Notes: a model not told the origin generated them from the sequence alone. Shown: positions 24,603 through 33,942, counted from the stretch's first letter. The stretch: DNA of 43,672 bases from an uncultured Porphyromonas sp. (GCA_900539155.1 UQBE01000012.1:1-43672); one strand, 5' to 3'. Translations and numbers: made by a program.

Positions 24603-24610
24603 CAAAGGTA
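24603..24610 (-). promoter_or_regulatory. -7 box of tRNA-Arg promoter
   Basis: TACCTTTG on the minus strand, 50 bases before the tRNA. Element copy B begins 48 bases further upstream of this box. Confidence 0.55.
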
Positions 24611-24749
24611 CAAAAAACTATTTAGTTGCATTTCCTACTGGAAATTGCGTAAGCACTCAGGGCTGACGCATTATAATTGCTCTGTCAGGAGCTACACATA
24701 GCGACAAGCGAGGAATAGATGAACTCATTATAATATAATGTGTCCCCCC

Positions 24750-24782
24750 TAACCTCTAATCTCTAACCTCTAAACTCTAATT
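24750..24782. repeat. Heptamer tandem repeat in copy B
   Basis: TAACCTC, TAATCTC, TAACCTC and TAAACTC follow in tandem, then a partial unit. The complementary form occurs in copy C. Confidence 0.7.
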
Positions 24783-24796
24783 ACCCTCCTTTCTCG

Positions 24797-24966
24797 AATA
24801 TCCACGTGGAGAATCTCAAATCTCCACGTGGATATTTTTTATTTTCCACGTGGGCGTCATTCATTTCCTCCGAAGTTTCATTTGATTCCTCCGAGGAATT
24901 TTTTCTTCCCCACGTGGAAAATAAAAATTCTCCACCTGGGTATTTCGAAATATCCACGTGGAAATC
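24797..24966. repeat. Eight-unit palindrome array in copy B
   Basis: CCACGTGG or a one-base variant occurs at 24802, 24824, 24846, 24910, 24932 and 24954: two triplets with exactly 22-bp pitch. In the 64-bp gap two further palindromes with core TTCCTCCGA(A/G) are centred near 24871 and 24892, so the pitch of about 21-22 bp is kept through eight units. Adjacent units also pair with each other, for example 24797-24812 with 24821-24836 (16 of 16). Confidence 0.85.
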
Positions 24967-25198
24967 ATTTTTCTTCGACACGGTGCCGTTTTGATATGTA
25001 GTTGGTTCTAAATTATTGTAGCGAACCGACGTTGTATTTCCCCAGCTAGGTATGACGCATCATAATCGATCTTTCAGTAGCTACATACAACGACAAACGA
25101 GGAATAGAGAGGCCGATGAGCTCATCGTATCTAATGCGTCAGCCCTGTATAAGCACTACGGGAGTGGGTTGAACTCTTATTCTTCGGGCAATTACCAC

Positions 25199-25206
25199 TA
25201 TCTTTG
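25199..25206 (+). promoter_or_regulatory. -7 box upstream of ruvA
   Basis: TATCTTTG matches TAnnTTTG, 27 bases before the ruvA ATG and 51 bases past the right end of element copy B. No -33 box at normal spacing is seen. Confidence 0.55.
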
Positions 25207-25233
25207 TAGCGACTTACCTAGAAGCTAAAGATT

Positions 25234-25842
25234 ATGATTGCATACTTACGTGGCACGATAGATACGCTCACACCGACCAACGCCTATGTGGACTGTAGCG
25301 GGGTGGGCTACGATGTCAATATATCGCTCTCTACTTATGATACGCTACATGGGCTGGAGCGTGAGGCGCCTGTACGACTCTGGATCACGGAGGTGATGCG
25401 TCAGGGTGAGGTGTGTGATCTGTACGGCTTCTACACGAGAGAGGAGCAGGCGCTCTTTGCGAAGCTGATCACCGTCTCTGGTGTGGGACCCGCAACGGCT
25501 CGTGTAATCCTCTCTAGTCTGGCACCGCTGGAGCTGGCGGAGGTGATCGAGAGTGGCGATGACAAGCGGCTCAAGACGGTCAAGGGCATCGGACTCAAGA
25601 CGGCACAGCGCATCATCGTGGATCTCAAGGGCAAGCTCCCCGAGACGCTGACAGATCGTGACGATGTGACGGCGGGTATCGGTTCGCGGGCTGCTCGTGA
25701 AGTGGCTGAGGAGGCGATCTCGGCACTCAAGATGCTGGGCTTTGCCGAGGCCAATGTGCGCAAGGTGGTGAAGCAGATTATGACTGTCAAGCCCGACACA
25801 CCCGTAGAGCAGGTGATCAAGCAAGCGTTGGCGCAGCTTTGA
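25234..25842 (+). CDS. ruvA: Holliday junction branch migration protein RuvA
   Basis: Tetrameric DNA-binding subunit of RuvAB, which moves Holliday junctions in recombination repair. The protein (202 residues) starts MIAYLRGTIDTL, the standard OB-fold start. Two helix-hairpin-helix motifs follow: LITVSGVGPATARVILSS (about 74-91) and LKTVKGIGLKTAQRIIVDL (about 109-127). The C-terminal RuvB-binding domain (about 155-202) has EAISALKMLGF. It lies 74 bases before sprA, an arrangement common in Bacteroidota. Confidence 0.97.
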   Translation: MIAYLRGTIDTLTPTNAYVDCSGVGYDVNISLSTYDTLHGLEREAPVRLWITEVMRQGEVCDLYGFYTREEQALFAKLITVSGVGPATARVILSSLAPLELAEVIESGDDKRLKTVKGIGLKTAQRIIVDLKGKLPETLTDRDDVTAGIGSRAAREVAEEAISALKMLGFAEANVRKVVKQIMTVKPDTPVEQVIKQALAQL

Positions 25843-25916
25843 CCTCAGAGGCTTGGTTACAACAAAACGGGCACCCGAGCGTTACATAATTGACTCTATA
25901 TATAGATAGACACTAG

Positions 25917-28900
25917 ATGATCCCTAGGCGCAGGATACTATGTGCATGGCTTGCGTTGCTCTGCGCATTGGTGGGTATGGTGAGGTTGTTCGCTATGCCA
26001 CCGCTTTCTGTATCTGCTACAGCGCTCCCTGCGCAGCCGGATAGTTTGCGCTACCCAGTGCAGCCGACAGCACCCGAATCGTATGAGTGGCTCGAGCAGG
26101 AGTCGGCGGTCGATCTGCGCACACCGAGCGTGGTGACGCACGAGTTTGTCTACAATCCCGCCACGGGCCTTTATCTGCTGGTCACTAAGGTGGGTGGCAA
26201 GCAGGTAGGCACGCCGATCCCCTACACGCTGGAGCAGTACGTCGCCTATGTGGAGCGCAATGGCGCGCAGAGCTACTTCCTAGAGCGTGCAGCACAAGAT
26301 GAGAAGGAGCAGCAGGGCAAGGGGTTCAACCCATTTGACTTTGGCTTCGAGCTGGGCCCTGCGGAGAAGATCTTTGGCCCTGGTGGCGTGCGGGTGCGGA
26401 CGCAAGGCTCTGCGGAGGTGTCGATGGGTGTCAAGAGCAACGCTACGGACAATCCCTCCATACCGATTCGCTCACGGAGACACACTTTCTTTGACTTTGA
26501 CCAGAAGATTCAGGCTAATGTGCAGGCGTCGGTGGGTACGAAGCTTAACTTTAACCTAAACTACAATACGCAGGCTACTTTTGACTTCGACAGTAAGAAG
26601 CTCAAGCTGGCCTATGAGGGCGAGGAAGATGACATCATCAAAGTGCTAGAGGCGGGCAATGTGTCGCTACAGTCGAAGAACTCGCTGATACAGGGCGGTG
26701 CATCGCTCTTCGGCATCCATAGCAAATTGCAGTTTGGCAAGCTCGACGTAGACTTTGTCGTGAGCCAGCAGGAGGCGGAGACGAAGCGCGTCTCGACAGA
26801 TCGTGGAGCGCAGACGACACCCTTTGAGTTTTCGGCCAATCAGTATGACGAGAATAGGCACTTTTACCTAGGGCACTACTTCCGCGACCACTACAACAAG
26901 GCGATGTCTACGCTGCCCTTTATCTCTTCGGGCGTTAAGATCAACCGCATCGAGGTGTGGGTGACCAATAAGCGGGGCAACTTTGACGAGGCGCGCAACA
27001 TTGTCGCCTTTACCGATATGGGTGAGGCGGAGCGTGTGACGGCTCGTGGCGTTACGACGAATGGTTCGACACAAGGACTGCCTGCCAATCAGGCGAACTC
27101 GCTCTACAGCTGGCTACTCGGACAGCCTGCTCTGCGCCAAGTGGATCAGGTGAGCCAGATACTGGAGGGGCAGCTGCGTGGCGGTATAGACTATACGAAG
27201 ATAGAGAGTGCTCGCCGTCTGAATGCCAATGAGTACCGCATCAACGACCAGCTCGGTACACTCTCGCTGCAGGTGCGTCTCCAGCCGGATGAGGTGGTGG
27301 GCGTTGCCTTTGAGTACACTTATCAAGGCAAGGTCTATCAGGTGGGTGAGTTTAGCTCGGACCGCTCGGATCGTACGGCTGACAACCTTTTTGTCAAGCT
27401 ACTCAAGGGCGCATCGATGACCCCGACAGCTCCTTACTGGCCCTTTATGATGCGCAACGTCTACAGCCTCGGGAGCAGCGTCTACAATCTCAAGGCAGAT
27501 CACTTCAAGCTCGACGTCTTCTACCGCAACGATAGCACTGGCACCGCTGTACCTTATATTAATGAGGGCAAAGTGGCGGGGCAACTCCTCACACGGGTCT
27601 TGGGCATGGATCGTCTGGATTCGCGCAATGAGCCGCACCCTGATGGTGTCTTTGACTTTGTCCCCGGCTATACGGTCGATGCGGAGCGTGGGCTCGTTAT
27701 CTTTACCTCTACGGAGCCTTTTGGTAGTTACTTGGCGGAGCAGATAGGCGACCCTGCCATTGCCGAGCGATACGTCTATCGTGAGATCTATGATACGACG
27801 ATGGTCGCAGCGCAGCAGGTGGCTGAGCGAGATAAGTTTATCTTGCGAGGTGAGTACGAAGCGGCAAATAGCGGGCAGATCTCGCTCGGAGCGATGAATG
27901 TGACCCCAGGGTCTGTGCGTGTGACCGCTGGTGGAGCGACGCTCGTGGAGAATGTGGACTACACGGTCAACTACGCCATGGGTACCGTCACGATCCTCAA
28001 CGAGGCAATCCTCAACAGTGGCACGCGTGTCGATGTATCTCTGGAGAATAGGGGCTTCCTCAACCTGCAGCGCAAGACGGTGCTGGGCTTGGACCTTAAC
28101 TATCACTTTACGCCAAACTTAACGCTGGGCGGTACCTTTATGTATCTCAGCGAGATGCCACTGACTGCCAAGCCGGTCATGGGGCGTGAGTCGATGCAAA
28201 ACAGCCTTTGGGGACTCAATCTCTCGTGGCGCACCGAGTCTCAGTGGCTGACGCGTATCCTTGACTACATCCCGCTCCTAGACTTGACCAAGCCGTCGGA
28301 GGTCGCGCTCAATATGGAGTTCGCCCACCTGATCCCAGGGCACTACGAGGGGCGCTACACCAAGGGGCATAGCTATATAGACGACTTTGAGACGTCGCAG
28401 AGCAGCATTGACCTGCTCAACCCCTACGCCTGGATGCTGAGTTCTACGCCGTGGCACGACCCAGCGGACGGGGCGGCGGATCTCTTCCCAGAGGCACGAC
28501 TGGTCAATGACCTGCGCTACGGCAATCGGCGAGCCTTGCTCAACTGGTTTTACATAGACCCGATGCTGAACCGTGCTGGCTCTTCGCTAACGCCTTCTTA
28601 TCTGCGCAACAATCCCGACATGCTCTCCAACCATTACTCGCGAGAGGTGCGTATGTCGGAGCTGTTCCCCTATAGAGATGAGAACTTTGCCCAGCAGTCC
28701 TACCTCCAAACGCTCTGCCTCGCTTACTATCCTAATGAGCGTGGCCCGTACAACCTCAATAGCGATCAGGTCGGTAGCGATGGTAAGCTCATGAACCCCA
28801 CCGAGAACTGGGGTGGTATGATGCGCAAGATAGACCAGAGCGACTTTGAGGCAGCCAATATCGAGTACATTGAGTTCTGGATGATGGATCCCTTCATCTA

Positions 28901-31900
28901 TCCCGAGACGGCACCGACGAGTGGCAAGCTCTTCTTCAACTTGGGCGAAATATCGGAGGAGGTACTGAAGGATGAGAAGAAGTTCTTTGAGAACGGTATG
29001 CCGCTCAACGATGATCCCTCGGCAACCATCGAGACAGTCTGGGGGCGCGTGCCTATTCGTCAGACAGCTGGCTACTCTTTTGATAATGCTGCTGGGGCTC
29101 GTAGCAAGCAAGATGTGGGCTTCAATGGACTAAGCTCTGAGCAGGAGAAGGCTTTCCCCGCTTATGCCGACTACCTCTCCGCAATCCGTGGCAAGGTGTC
29201 GGGCGAAGTGCTCGAGCAGTGGCAGGGCGATCCGATGAGTCCGCTCAATGACCCCGCGGGTGATAGCTTCCGTCACTACCGTGACGAGCGATATGACCAG
29301 CTACAGGCTTCTATCCTTGAGCGATATAAGTACTACAACGGAGTCGAGGGCAATAGTGCTGAGGCGACCAATGAGACGGGTTCCTACAGCGTGGCGAGCC
29401 GTGTCGTGCCTGATGTGGAGGACATCAACCAAGACAACACGCTCAACGAGCAGGAGCGTTACTTCGAGTACGAGATAGCGCTTTCGCCGGCCGAGATGCA
29501 GGTGGGACGCAACTACATCGTTGACGAGCGGTCGGTCAATGTGAAGCTGGCCAACGGCAAGCAAGAGACGGTCAAGTGGTATCAGTTCAAAATCCCTGTA
29601 CGAGAGCCGACCCGCAGGGTAGGGGGCATAGCCGACCTCAAGAGTATCCGCTTCATGCGCCTCTACCTGACGCAGTGGGACAAGCCTGTGGTCTTGCGTT
29701 TTGGTACTTTCAAGATGGTGCGTGGCGAGTGGCGACAGTATGACCGCCCGCTACACGCTCCCTCCGTCACACCTATATCTAATGGCACGATGGAGGTCAA
29801 TACGGTCAACATTGAGGAGAACGGTGACCGCAAGCCGATTAACTACATCCTCCCGCCAGGTGTCTCTCGTAGCGTCAGCCCCAGTCAGGCGCAAGCCATT
29901 CGTCAGAACGAGCAGGCACTCAGCCTACGCATCAAGCGACTAGCTCCAGGCGATGCCCGAGCTGTCTACAAGAATACGGGGCTAGACCTACGTCGCTACA
30001 AGCGCATCGAGCTGTTTGTCCATGCCGAGGAGCTGCCCGAGGAGGGGACGCCCACGGGCAATGGTGAGATGACCGCTTTCCTCCGCCTAGGCTCTGACTA
30101 CACAAACAACTATTACGAGTACAGCGTCCCTCTAGAGCTGACCCCCTTCGGCACTTACAGTGACAATGCTAAGGACAGAGAGATGGTGTGGCCACGGGAT
30201 AACAAGGTGGACTTCCGCTTTGACCTCCTCACGGGACTCAAGATGCGACGCAACGCTGCGCAGGCTAATGGCGAGACCGACCTCTACACGCCTTACTCGG
30301 TGCCCGACGCTGAGCGTCCACGCAACACCATCACCGTGATGGGTAATCCCTCGCTGAGCAATGTCAAGACCATCATGATTGGTGTGCGAAACAGTGCTGG
30401 GCAGATCAAGAGTGCCGAGATTTGGGTCAATGAGCTACGCCTGAGCGAGTACCAAGAGCAAGGTGGCTGGGCGACCAATGCCGATCTGCAGGTACAGCTG
30501 AGTGACTTAGGCTCGTTTAACGCTCGAGGCTCTTACCGCACGGCGGGCTTCGGCGCACTCGATCAGTCACTCGCGCAGAGACAGCTAGAGGACACCGGCT
30601 TCCTCAACCTCTCGACGCAGGTGGAGCTGGGTAAGTTCTTCCCCGAGAAGGCGAAGGTGCGCATACCGCTCTACTACAGCTACCAAGACGAAGTGATCCG
30701 CCCGCAGTACAACCCGCTAGACCAAGACCTGCTCCTCACGGAGGCGCTCGACAATGCCGCCAACGAGTCGGTACGCGACTCCATCAAGACGATGGCTCTG
30801 ACACGGACACAGGCTCATGCGCTGTCGCTCTCTAACGTGGGGGTCAACATACAGAGCAAGACCCCGATGCCGTACGATCCAGCCAACTTCACGCTTGGCT
30901 ACTCAATGTCGTGGGATGAGAAGAACAGCCCCGAGATTGTCTACGACCGCAATCGTACGTGGCAAGCTACGGCGCAGTATCAGTACACGCCCGTGGTGGC
31001 TCCGTGGAAGCCTTTTGCCAAGCTAAAACAAGGCAAAGGCTCTTCCGAGGCGATCCGCACGGTTTCCTCGACGCTGAGAGGTTACCAGATTAACTACCTC
31101 CCTTCACGACTCGCTTTCAACAGCTCCATACTGCGCAACTACAGCGAGCATCAGGTGCGCAACCTTGTGCCGGGTGGCGGTGCTATGGCTGACTGGTCAC
31201 TACCCGCTACCTTCGTGCAGAACTTCGTCTGGCAGCGTGCCGCAAACATTGTCTGGAACCCCACGACCAATCTCAAGCTCTCATTTAACTCTGGTACCAA
31301 CGCCCGCATCGTAGAGCCACACGTACAGGTCAATCGTGAGCTAGCTCCCGACGACTACACGCTATGGCGCGACTCCGTCTGGCAGAGCATACGTAGCTGG
31401 GGACTACCGATGCAGTACAACCAGACTGCCAACGCCACCTACACGCTTCCGCTCGCACTCATCCCCTTTATGGACTTCGTCTCAGCCACCGCCACCTATA
31501 TGGCTTCGTACAATTGGGACCGCGGAGCTTTGACCCAGCAGGGTGCCTCTATGGGCAATGTGGTGCGCAATCAGATGAAGCTCGATGGACGGGTCAACAT
31601 CCTCTTCCAAACACTTTACCGTAAGTTCGACTGGTACAAAGATTACGAGAAGCGACAGAACAAGAGCAACAATCGTGACAACCGCTCTGCCACCCGCCGA
31701 GATGCTCGTACTAGCCGCCCCGATGAGGAGCCTACGGACAAAGCTCCCGCAGCAGCACAGCGCAAGAAGCCTGCGCCACTGCGCTTTACCAAGGAAGTGG
31801 TCCTACGTCCCGACACGACGATTACCATCAACCACCAGCTCGGTAGTGCTAAACCAGAGGTGACCGCCAAAGATTCGCTCGGACACAACTACCCCGTCAA

Positions 31901-33470
31901 GTATGCCGTGGTCAATCCCAACAGCATCACTGTCACCGGCACCGACTCCGTCACGATACGGGTCAACGTCTACGCAGCCGACAAAGCTCGTGAGATGCGT
32001 ATGGAGCGCATCTATCCCTACATTGATGCGGGTATCTCCTTGCTCACCTTCCTGCGCGATATCTCGCTCACTTACACCCGCACTTCGTCGCTCCACTTGC
32101 CTGGCTTCCTCCCCGACATCAAGGCTGCGGGCGGGCAGGGTTATCCGATGCAGGGCGTGATGGCTCCTGGCCTTGCCTTCGCTTTTGGCTTTACTGACAA
32201 TGACTTCGTTCGTGAGGCGGCGCAGCGTGGTTGGCTCCTCAAGCAGGCGGAAAACATCAACCCCGCTATGTACTCCCTCGCGGAAGATGCCACGGCACGT
32301 CTCAACCTCGAGCCACTCAAAGACCTCAAAGTGACGCTCACCTGGGACTACCACACCAATAGAGCGGTGCAGACCCAGTATATGTTTGAGGGTGCTCCCG
32401 AGACTTACAGTGGTACCTTTACCGCCGGAACCATCGGTCTCAAGGGCTTCTTCGCTAGTGCTAATGCCAGCAATGGCTACAAGACGAGTACCTTCGACAA
32501 CCTCCTTAACTACCAGCAGGAGATGGTACAGCGACTGACCAACCAGTACAGCGCTATCGCTGGAGCAGACGCTCCCGAGGTGCGGCCCAATAGTCCCGAT
32601 GTACTAATCCCCGCCTTCATCGCTGCTTATACGGCTCGTGGTCTAGACGGAGCGACGCCTTTCCACTCGATCTGGCGCACACTCCCCAACTGGAGCATCA
32701 GCTACACGGGGCTAACTAAGATTCCCGTCTTGGCAGACCTCTTCCGCAACTTCTCCCTCTCCCACACCTATCGCAATAGTTATAGTGTGGCGAACTACAA
32801 CTCCTTCATCTCGTGGCAACCGATCGAGTCGGAGCTACGTATGGGCTACATAGAGATGCCTGCCGATGATGCTACTGGTGGCGGAAATGGGATGCGTCGT
32901 GTCGCCTCTTCTCCATACGACATCACGCAGGTCTCTATCCGTGAGTCTTTTGCTCCACTCATTGGGGTCGAGATGACCTTGCAGAGTGGTCTGGGACTCA
33001 ATGCTCGCTGGAATAAGTCGCGAGACCTGATGCTCAACCTCACCTCCTTCCAGGTTATCGAAAACAGCCGCAACGAAATCTCTGTCGGGATCAACTACAA
33101 GATTGATGACTTCAGCAAGCTCATCGGCATCAAGCGTCGGGCACCTCAGCGCACGGGAGCACAGGCGCAGGGAGGTAATAAGGAGACCCCACTCTTTGCC
33201 TCGGGTGGTGCTATGACCCTGCGCTGCGAGTACTCGTACAATCACTCCTCGATGCTCATTCGCAAGATTCAGGAGGCCTTCACGCAGGCGACCAATGGCA
33301 ACGTGGCGCACGTCATCAAGCTCAGTGCCGACTACGCTCTCAGCCGTATGCTCACCATACGAGGCTACTTCGACTGGAATATGAATCATCCGCTCGTGAG
33401 CACCGCCTCCTTCCCCGTGAACAACACCTCCTTCGGCGTCGCCCTCCGCATCAGCCTCACGCAGCAGTAA
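25917..33470 (+). CDS. sprA: T9SS outer-membrane translocon SprA/Sov
   Basis: Giant outer-membrane beta-barrel of the type IX secretion system, through which proteins with C-terminal sorting tails leave the cell. Length (2517) matches the family (Sov of P. gingivalis and SprA of Flavobacterium are about 2400-2500). A basic N-terminus and hydrophobic stretch (about 8-28) act as signal peptide. The N-terminal region has the repeated SprA motif around SVGTKLNFNLNYNTQATF, many aromatic alternating strands follow, and the protein ends in a strand, FGVALRISLTQQ. A basic low-complexity insert occurs at about 1912-1955. The likely client in this window is the protein at 40166-43069. Long open frames on the opposite strand are shadows. 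Confidence 0.97.
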   Translation: MIPRRRILCAWLALLCALVGMVRLFAMPPLSVSATALPAQPDSLRYPVQPTAPESYEWLEQESAVDLRTPSVVTHEFVYNPATGLYLLVTKVGGKQVGTPIPYTLEQYVAYVERNGAQSYFLERAAQDEKEQQGKGFNPFDFGFELGPAEKIFGPGGVRVRTQGSAEVSMGVKSNATDNPSIPIRSRRHTFFDFDQKIQANVQASVGTKLNFNLNYNTQATFDFDSKKLKLAYEGEEDDIIKVLEAGNVSLQSKNSLIQGGASLFGIHSKLQFGKLDVDFVVSQQEAETKRVSTDRGAQTTPFEFSANQYDENRHFYLGHYFRDHYNKAMSTLPFISSGVKINRIEVWVTNKRGNFDEARNIVAFTDMGEAERVTARGVTTNGSTQGLPANQANSLYSWLLGQPALRQVDQVSQILEGQLRGGIDYTKIESARRLNANEYRINDQLGTLSLQVRLQPDEVVGVAFEYTYQGKVYQVGEFSSDRSDRTADNLFVKLLKGASMTPTAPYWPFMMRNVYSLGSSVYNLKADHFKLDVFYRNDSTGTAVPYINEGKVAGQLLTRVLGMDRLDSRNEPHPDGVFDFVPGYTVDAERGLVIFTSTEPFGSYLAEQIGDPAIAERYVYREIYDTTMVAAQQVAERDKFILRGEYEAANSGQISLGAMNVTPGSVRVTAGGATLVENVDYTVNYAMGTVTILNEAILNSGTRVDVSLENRGFLNLQRKTVLGLDLNYHFTPNLTLGGTFMYLSEMPLTAKPVMGRESMQNSLWGLNLSWRTESQWLTRILDYIPLLDLTKPSEVALNMEFAHLIPGHYEGRYTKGHSYIDDFETSQSSIDLLNPYAWMLSSTPWHDPADGAADLFPEARLVNDLRYGNRRALLNWFYIDPMLNRAGSSLTPSYLRNNPDMLSNHYSREVRMSELFPYRDENFAQQSYLQTLCLAYYPNERGPYNLNSDQVGSDGKLMNPTENWGGMMRKIDQSDFEAANIEYIEFWMMDPFIYPETAPTSGKLFFNLGEISEEVLKDEKKFFENGMPLNDDPSATIETVWGRVPIRQTAGYSFDNAAGARSKQDVGFNGLSSEQEKAFPAYADYLSAIRGKVSGEVLEQWQGDPMSPLNDPAGDSFRHYRDERYDQLQASILERYKYYNGVEGNSAEATNETGSYSVASRVVPDVEDINQDNTLNEQERYFEYEIALSPAEMQVGRNYIVDERSVNVKLANGKQETVKWYQFKIPVREPTRRVGGIADLKSIRFMRLYLTQWDKPVVLRFGTFKMVRGEWRQYDRPLHAPSVTPISNGTMEVNTVNIEENGDRKPINYILPPGVSRSVSPSQAQAIRQNEQALSLRIKRLAPGDARAVYKNTGLDLRRYKRIELFVHAEELPEEGTPTGNGEMTAFLRLGSDYTNNYYEYSVPLELTPFGTYSDNAKDREMVWPRDNKVDFRFDLLTGLKMRRNAAQANGETDLYTPYSVPDAERPRNTITVMGNPSLSNVKTIMIGVRNSAGQIKSAEIWVNELRLSEYQEQGGWATNADLQVQLSDLGSFNARGSYRTAGFGALDQSLAQRQLEDTGFLNLSTQVELGKFFPEKAKVRIPLYYSYQDEVIRPQYNPLDQDLLLTEALDNAANESVRDSIKTMALTRTQAHALSLSNVGVNIQSKTPMPYDPANFTLGYSMSWDEKNSPEIVYDRNRTWQATAQYQYTPVVAPWKPFAKLKQGKGSSEAIRTVSSTLRGYQINYLPSRLAFNSSILRNYSEHQVRNLVPGGGAMADWSLPATFVQNFVWQRAANIVWNPTTNLKLSFNSGTNARIVEPHVQVNRELAPDDYTLWRDSVWQSIRSWGLPMQYNQTANATYTLPLALIPFMDFVSATATYMASYNWDRGALTQQGASMGNVVRNQMKLDGRVNILFQTLYRKFDWYKDYEKRQNKSNNRDNRSATRRDARTSRPDEEPTDKAPAAAQRKKPAPLRFTKEVVLRPDTTITINHQLGSAKPEVTAKDSLGHNYPVKYAVVNPNSITVTGTDSVTIRVNVYAADKAREMRMERIYPYIDAGISLLTFLRDISLTYTRTSSLHLPGFLPDIKAAGGQGYPMQGVMAPGLAFAFGFTDNDFVREAAQRGWLLKQAENINPAMYSLAEDATARLNLEPLKDLKVTLTWDYHTNRAVQTQYMFEGAPETYSGTFTAGTIGLKGFFASANASNGYKTSTFDNLLNYQQEMVQRLTNQYSAIAGADAPEVRPNSPDVLIPAFIAAYTARGLDGATPFHSIWRTLPNWSISYTGLTKIPVLADLFRNFSLSHTYRNSYSVANYNSFISWQPIESELRMGYIEMPADDATGGGNGMRRVASSPYDITQVSIRESFAPLIGVEMTLQSGLGLNARWNKSRDLMLNLTSFQVIENSRNEISVGINYKIDDFSKLIGIKRRAPQRTGAQAQGGNKETPLFASGGAMTLRCEYSYNHSSMLIRKIQEAFTQATNGNVAHVIKLSADYALSRMLTIRGYFDWNMNHPLVSTASFPVNNTSFGVALRISLTQQ

Positions 33471-33653
33471 GACGCCCGCTCTAGCCAATGGATAGATTGC
33501 TGGGCGTGGCTCGTGCGCTCCTCCATGGGGTCGCTTGGGTCGCTTGCGATGCGACCTGTCGCCATATGGGGTGTGGCGTAGGGGGCTTACAGGGCTGACG
33601 CATTAATTTAGACCCGACTACATATCGATACGGTCCTATGTCGAGGAAAACGG

Positions 33654-33822
33654 ATTTCCACGTGGATATTTCGAAATACTCACGTGGATATTTTTTATTT
33701 TCCACGTGGGGACGAAAAAATTCTTCGGAGGAATCAAATGAAACTTCGGAGGAAATGAATCACGCCCACGTGGAAAATAAAAAATATCCACGTGGAGATT
33801 TGAGATTTTCCACGTGGATATT
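33654..33822. repeat. Eight-unit palindrome array in copy C
   Basis: CCACGTGG or a one-base variant (TCACGTGG at 33680) occurs at 33658, 33680, 33702, 33766, 33788 and 33810: again two triplets of 22-bp pitch with a 64-bp gap. Palindromes with core TTCTTCGGAGGAA and AACTTCGGAGGAA are centred near 33727 and 33748. The layout is the same as in copy B. Confidence 0.85.
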
Positions 33823-33857
33823 CGAGAAAGGAGGAAATCGGACGAAATTCCCCGTTA

Positions 33858-33892
33858 ATTAGAGATTAGAAATTAGAGGTTAGAAGTTAGAG
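33858..33892. repeat. Heptamer tandem repeat in copy C
   Basis: Five 7-bp units (ATTAGAG, ATTAGAA, ATTAGAG, GTTAGAA, GTTAGAG). Copy B has four units on the other strand, and a related three-unit stretch lies at 23648-23667. Confidence 0.7.
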
Positions 33893-33905
33893 GGCAGGGG
33901 CAACA

Positions 33906-33942
33906 CATTATGAGACTGTTAACTTTTGCAACAGTCTCATTA
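33906..33942. repeat. 27-bp hairpin insert with CATTA direct repeats
   Basis: A hairpin (TGAGACTGTT 33911-33920 with AACAGTCTCA 33930-33939) is flanked by CATTA at 33906-33910 and 33938-33942. Copy B lacks the hairpin and has a single CATTA at the matching place, so it looks like a small insertion with a 5-bp duplication. Confidence 0.6.

Larger units (their letters stand above)
24658..25147. mobile_element. Miniature inverted-repeat element, copy B (490 bp)
   Basis: The ends are 16-bp perfect inverted repeats (CAGGGCTGACGCATTA and its complement). Flanks of 10 bp agree at 8 positions: CGTAAGCACT at 24648-24657 and TATAAGCACT at 25148-25157, consistent with an aged target duplication. It encodes no transposase. 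Inside are a 7-bp tandem repeat (24750-24782) and a palindrome array (24797-24966). The right 96 bases repeat the left-end module in direct orientation. It lies between tRNA-Arg and ruvA. Confidence 0.88.

Noticed and set aside
24781..24981. 66-codon minus-strand gene (and 33638-33862 plus)
   Set aside because: The frame is explained by the palindrome array, is open on both strands and lies inside a mobile element. Differences between copies do not favour silent changes.
32835..33488. 217-codon minus-strand gene
   Set aside because: It is a shadow of sprA, as is the 183-codon frame at 31803-32354. The sprA frame has clear family features throughout.
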